The notes under the pieces are model-generated. The model ran no database searches, was not told the DNA's origin, and was given only the letters and a program-made list of their open reading frames with translations. From positions 1 through 33,894 of the forward strand of contig JAOZSP010000002.1 in NCBI GenBank assembly GCA_029939615.1: a stretch of 33,894 bases of DNA, written 5' to 3'. This document shows, one piece after another, positions 31,453 through 33,894 of this stretch. Every line of letters begins with the position of its first letter. Within the stretch, counting starts at the first letter, position 1. Origin of the DNA: Candidatus Izemoplasma sp. GTDB lineage: Bacteria; Bacillota_I; Bacilli_A; Izemoplasmatales; Izemoplasmataceae. A program made the position numbers and the translations under genes.

Positions 31453-32277
31453 ATGTATAAAATTTTATCGAAGAAGAAACTTAATAATGATGTTGACCTA
31501 ATGATTATTGAAGCCCCTTTAGTTGCTAAAAATACGAAACCAGGGCACTTCATTATTCTAAGAGTAAATGAAGAAGGAGAGAGAATTCCACTTACTATTG
31601 TTGATAGCGATAAGAACAGTGTTACTATCATCTATCAGAAACTTGGTTATTCAACAAACCTATTGGGAACCCTAAGTGAAGGTGACTATATTTTTGACTT
31701 TGTTGGTCCACTTGGAAAAGCTGCTCATATAAGAGATGTCAAGTCTGTAATTGGGATTGCTGGTGGTGTAGGTGCAGCACCTTTATTTCCTCAACTCAAG
31801 GAGTACAAAAGAAGAGGGGTCAATGTTGATTTGGTACTTGGAGGACGATCTAAGGACTATCTGCTGTTGATTGATGAATACAAGGAGTTTTGTGATAATA
31901 TCTATTGCTGTACTGATGATGGTTCGTTTGGATTTAAAGGTTTTGTTACAGAATTTGCGTTAGATTTATATAGAACAAAACGGTATGACCAAGCCATTGC
32001 AATAGGTCCTCTAATTATGATGAAAAATGTAGTTTTGTTAAATGAGAAGTACGATTTACCTACGGATGTATCTTTGAACCCTATTATGATTGACGGAACT
32101 GGGATGTGTGGTAACTGTCGAGTTACTATTCACGGTAAAACCTTTTTCGCGTGTGTTGATGGACCGGATTTTCCTGGTGAAGGTGTGAATTTTGATGAGC
32201 TTATGACAAGACAAAAGTATTATGAAGAAGAAGAGCATATTTGCAATTTGGAGTTGATGATTAATGAAAATTCCTAG
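31453..32277 (+). CDS. nfnA: NfnA: FAD/[2Fe-2S] subunit of electron-bifurcating ferredoxin:NADP oxidoreductase
   Basis: Cytosolic subunit of 274 residues that, with NfnB, couples NADH and reduced ferredoxin oxidation to NADPH formation by flavin-based electron bifurcation. It has a ferredoxin-reductase-type FAD/NAD fold: HFIILRVNEEGERIPLTIVD for flavin binding, GPLGKAAHI, and the NAD-binding GIAGGVGAAPLFPQLKEY. Near the C-terminus the [2Fe-2S] motif DGTGMCGNCRVTIHG...FACVDGP is visible. The same fold is used in PyrK and in SudA-type sulfide dehydrogenase, so gene pairing with NfnB decides the call. The 3' end overlaps nfnB by 14 nt. The 163-nt gap before it (31290-31452) holds no recognised gene or strong promoter. 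Confidence 0.85.
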   Translation: MYKILSKKKLNNDVDLMIIEAPLVAKNTKPGHFIILRVNEEGERIPLTIVDSDKNSVTIIYQKLGYSTNLLGTLSEGDYIFDFVGPLGKAAHIRDVKSVIGIAGGVGAAPLFPQLKEYKRRGVNVDLVLGGRSKDYLLLIDEYKEFCDNIYCCTDDGSFGFKGFVTEFALDLYRTKRYDQAIAIGPLIMMKNVVLLNEKYDLPTDVSLNPIMIDGTGMCGNCRVTIHGKTFFACVDGPDFPGEGVNFDELMTRQKYYEEEEHICNLELMINENS

Positions 32278-33640
32278 AGTTAAGATGGAACTGTTAGATA
32301 GTTTTACAAGACAATCAAATTTTGAAGAAGTTTCTTGTGGTTTTACGCTTGGCCAATCAAAATTAGAGGCTAGTAGATGCTTAGATTGTAAGAATCCTCG
32401 ATGTGTTACAGCTTGTCCCGTTCATATTAATATACCGTTGTTTATTAAGCAAATTATTACTGATGACATTAATGATGCTTATTTTACGCTGTATAAGGAC
32501 AATATTCTGCCAGCTATTTGTGGTCGAGTTTGTCCACAAGAGAAGCAATGCGAAGGCGCATGTATTGTAGGAATTAAGGGTGAGAGCGTAGCAATTGGAG
32601 CTCTTGAAAGATTTCTTGGAGATCACGCTCTTAAAAATGATGTAAGAGTGAATGATGCTATTATTGAGAATGGAATGAATGTTGCTGTAGTTGGAAGCGG
32701 ACCAGCAGGTCTAGCGAATGCAGCTAGTATGAGGAGATTAGGATATGGGGTAACAATATATGAAGCTCTTCATGAGTTTGGTGGAGTTTTAAAGTATGGT
32801 ATTCCAGATTTTAGGTTACCAAAAGACATCGTAGAAGAAGAAATTAATAGATTAAAAGATATGGGAATAAATTTTCTTAAAAATGTAGTAATTGGAAAGA
32901 CAATCACTATTGATCAATTGTTTAAAGATTATGGATATAAAGCAATCTTCCTTGGAAGTGGAGCTGGTCTCCCTAGTTCTTTACATTTACCAGGTGAAAA
33001 CTATAGTGGAGTGTATTATGCAAATGAGTTTTTGACTCGAGTAAATCTTATGAAATCACGTAATTTCCCACAAAGTCCTACCCCAGTTAGAACAGGTGAT
33101 AATGTTGCGGTGGTCGGTGGAGGAAATGTTGCTATGGATGCTGCAAGAACTGCAAAAAGATTAGGTGCGAAAAATGTCTTTATTCTATATCGTAGAGATA
33201 TGAATAGTTTACCTGCTAGACTTGATGAAGTTCATCATGCAATTGATGAAGGAATTGATTTTAGATTGTTATTAAATCCCGTTGAATTTATTGGGAAAGA
33301 CTACTTAATAAATCGAGTTAAGTGTGAAATAATGGAACTTGGTGAAGAAGATTCTTCGGGAAGAAGACGCCCGATGCCAACTGGAAAATTCAATTATTAT
33401 GATATTGACTCATGTGTAATTTCAATCGGACAAAAACCAAATCCAATCTTGAAAGATTCAACAAAAGATTTAGTAACTGATAAATGGGGAAGAATTGTAG
33501 TTGAAGATTTCCAAACTTCAATTCCAGGTGTTTTCGCTGGAGGAGATGTTGTTAGTGGAGCTGCTACAGTTATTCTTGCAATGGGGGCAGGTAAAGATGC
33601 AAGTCCTTATATGGATAAATATATAAAAAGCAATCTTTAA
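32264..33640 (+). CDS. nfnB: NfnB: FAD/[4Fe-4S] subunit (glutamate-synthase small-subunit type)
   Basis: 458-residue flavoprotein of the NADPH-dependent glutamate synthase small-subunit/GltD family. The N-terminal Fe-S part has SRCLDCKNPRCVTACPVH and CGRVCPQEKQCEGACIVG for two [4Fe-4S] clusters. Then FAD-binding VAVVGSGPAGLANAASMRRL, GGVLKYGIPDFRLPKDIV, the NADPH-binding VAVVGGGNVAMDAARTAKRL, SIGQKPN and GVFAGGDVVSGAATVILAM. A stand-alone GltD-like protein without a glutamate synthase large subunit next to it, but directly after an NfnA-like gene, fits NfnB (or SudB). The overlap of 14 nt implies coupled expression and a 1:1 complex. A promoter-like region and ribosome site for DegV follow. 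Confidence 0.88.
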   Translation: MKIPRVKMELLDSFTRQSNFEEVSCGFTLGQSKLEASRCLDCKNPRCVTACPVHINIPLFIKQIITDDINDAYFTLYKDNILPAICGRVCPQEKQCEGACIVGIKGESVAIGALERFLGDHALKNDVRVNDAIIENGMNVAVVGSGPAGLANAASMRRLGYGVTIYEALHEFGGVLKYGIPDFRLPKDIVEEEINRLKDMGINFLKNVVIGKTITIDQLFKDYGYKAIFLGSGAGLPSSLHLPGENYSGVYYANEFLTRVNLMKSRNFPQSPTPVRTGDNVAVVGGGNVAMDAARTAKRLGAKNVFILYRRDMNSLPARLDEVHHAIDEGIDFRLLLNPVEFIGKDYLINRVKCEIMELGEEDSSGRRRPMPTGKFNYYDIDSCVISIGQKPNPILKDSTKDLVTDKWGRIVVEDFQTSIPGVFAGGDVVSGAATVILAMGAGKDASPYMDKYIKSNL

Positions 33641-33649
33641 TATAGTTAT

Positions 33650-33678
33650 TTGACTTTTTGACCAAAAAGATGTAAAAT
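33650..33678 (+). promoter_or_regulatory. Promoter of the degV-like gene
   Basis: TTGACT (33650-33655, 5 of 6), a 17-nt spacer and TAAAAT (33673-33678, 5 of 6) lie 46 nt upstream of the ATG at 33725. It begins 9 nt after the nfnB stop, which argues that nfnAB and the next gene are separate units. Confidence 0.75.
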
Positions 33679-33724
33679 TTCCTTAGATGCTTTGACTATC
33701 AAAATAAATTTCAGGAGGAATAGT

Positions 33725-33894
33725 ATGTCAAAAATTGGTCTTTTAGTTTGTGGAAATTCAGGGATAGATTATATCAATCATAAGTATGATCTTTCAGTAA
33801 TAAGATCTATGATTCTTATAGGGGAAGATGAGTATTCTGATTATATAGATATTAAGGCTGGAGATTTTTATAAGATACTAAAGGAAAATCCAGC
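33725..33894 (+). CDS. DegV-family protein (5' part, cut by window end)
   Basis: Only the first 56 codons are in the window. The start MSKIGLLVCGNSGIDYIN, then YDLSVIRSMILIGEDEYSDY and IDIKAGDFYKILKENP follow the DegV pattern (…TDS…, VPL…GEE.Y.D, DI…EFY..L…P). DegV proteins bind fatty acids and act as the fatty-acid-binding subunit (FakB) for fatty acid kinase in Firmicutes. The usual T-D-S near residue 9 is replaced by C-G-N-S, an unusual variant. AGGAGG (33713-33718) precedes the ATG, with the promoter at 33650-33678. The rest lies outside the window. Confidence 0.8.
   Translation, partial: MSKIGLLVCGNSGIDYINHKYDLSVIRSMILIGEDEYSDYIDIKAGDFYKILKENP

Overview
The window is AT-rich DNA (roughly 30% GC by eye) from a low-GC, Gram-positive-type bacterium. 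TAA, TAG and TGA all end genes (TGA at 29746-29748), so the Mycoplasma code does not apply. Several genes start with TTG or GTG, Shine-Dalgarno sites are strong (AGGAGG or AGGTGG), lipoproteins are frequent, and there are CIRCE, MscL, NfnAB and DegV features. Together these fit a Firmicute or a standard-code Tenericutes-like lineage (Izemoplasma/Acholeplasma/Erysipelotrichia-like). The exact taxon is an inference. No rRNA, tRNA, CRISPR array, integrase or insertion sequence was recognised.

Layout. 1-4.6 kb: a promoter followed by two lipoprotein genes, an HtrA-like serine protease without a PDZ domain and a 1203-residue surface protein with acidic DxDGN-type motifs and eight paired-cysteine repeats. 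4.6-11.3 kb: mostly housekeeping and membrane genes, namely mscL, an Ldh2-type oxidoreductase, a Fic-domain protein, a PAP2-phosphatase/rhomboid pair, an S66 peptidase/alpha-beta-hydrolase pair and a small Cys-rich membrane protein. The fic promoter carries three copies of a two-half-site operator at an exact 35-nt period. 11.4-15.6 kb: htpG under a consensus promoter overlapped by a CIRCE operator, then a convergent membrane HD-GYP protein.

15.7-20.5 kb: an operon of two large ATPase-permease fusion proteins of the MacB/FtsX type. 20.5-25.7 kb: a tightly packed five-gene operon with a compact OLD-like ATPase-TOPRIM protein, two tubby/LURP-one-like proteins, a zinc-ribbon methyltransferase and a PD-(D/E)XK-XPD/DinG-type helicase. 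This is the best candidate in the window for an undescribed system, although its joint function is inferred only from gene packing and domain content. 25.7-27.3 kb: a zone of gene decay with a multiply frameshifted aminoglycoside-phosphotransferase-like gene and a probable C-terminal remnant of a D-2-hydroxyacid dehydrogenase.

27.3-33.9 kb: a cyclophilin lipoprotein; an operon with a cytoplasmic reductive-dehalogenase-like Fe-S protein overlapping an Smr-like gene, two small membrane zinc-ribbon proteins and an MFS transporter broken by one in-frame TAA; the nfnAB electron-bifurcating transhydrogenase; and the start of a DegV-family gene cut by the window end.

Convergent and operon ends are marked by clear hairpin-plus-T-run terminators (near 4602, 7791, 11098, 13383, 20485 and 27989), which gives good confidence in the transcription-unit boundaries.
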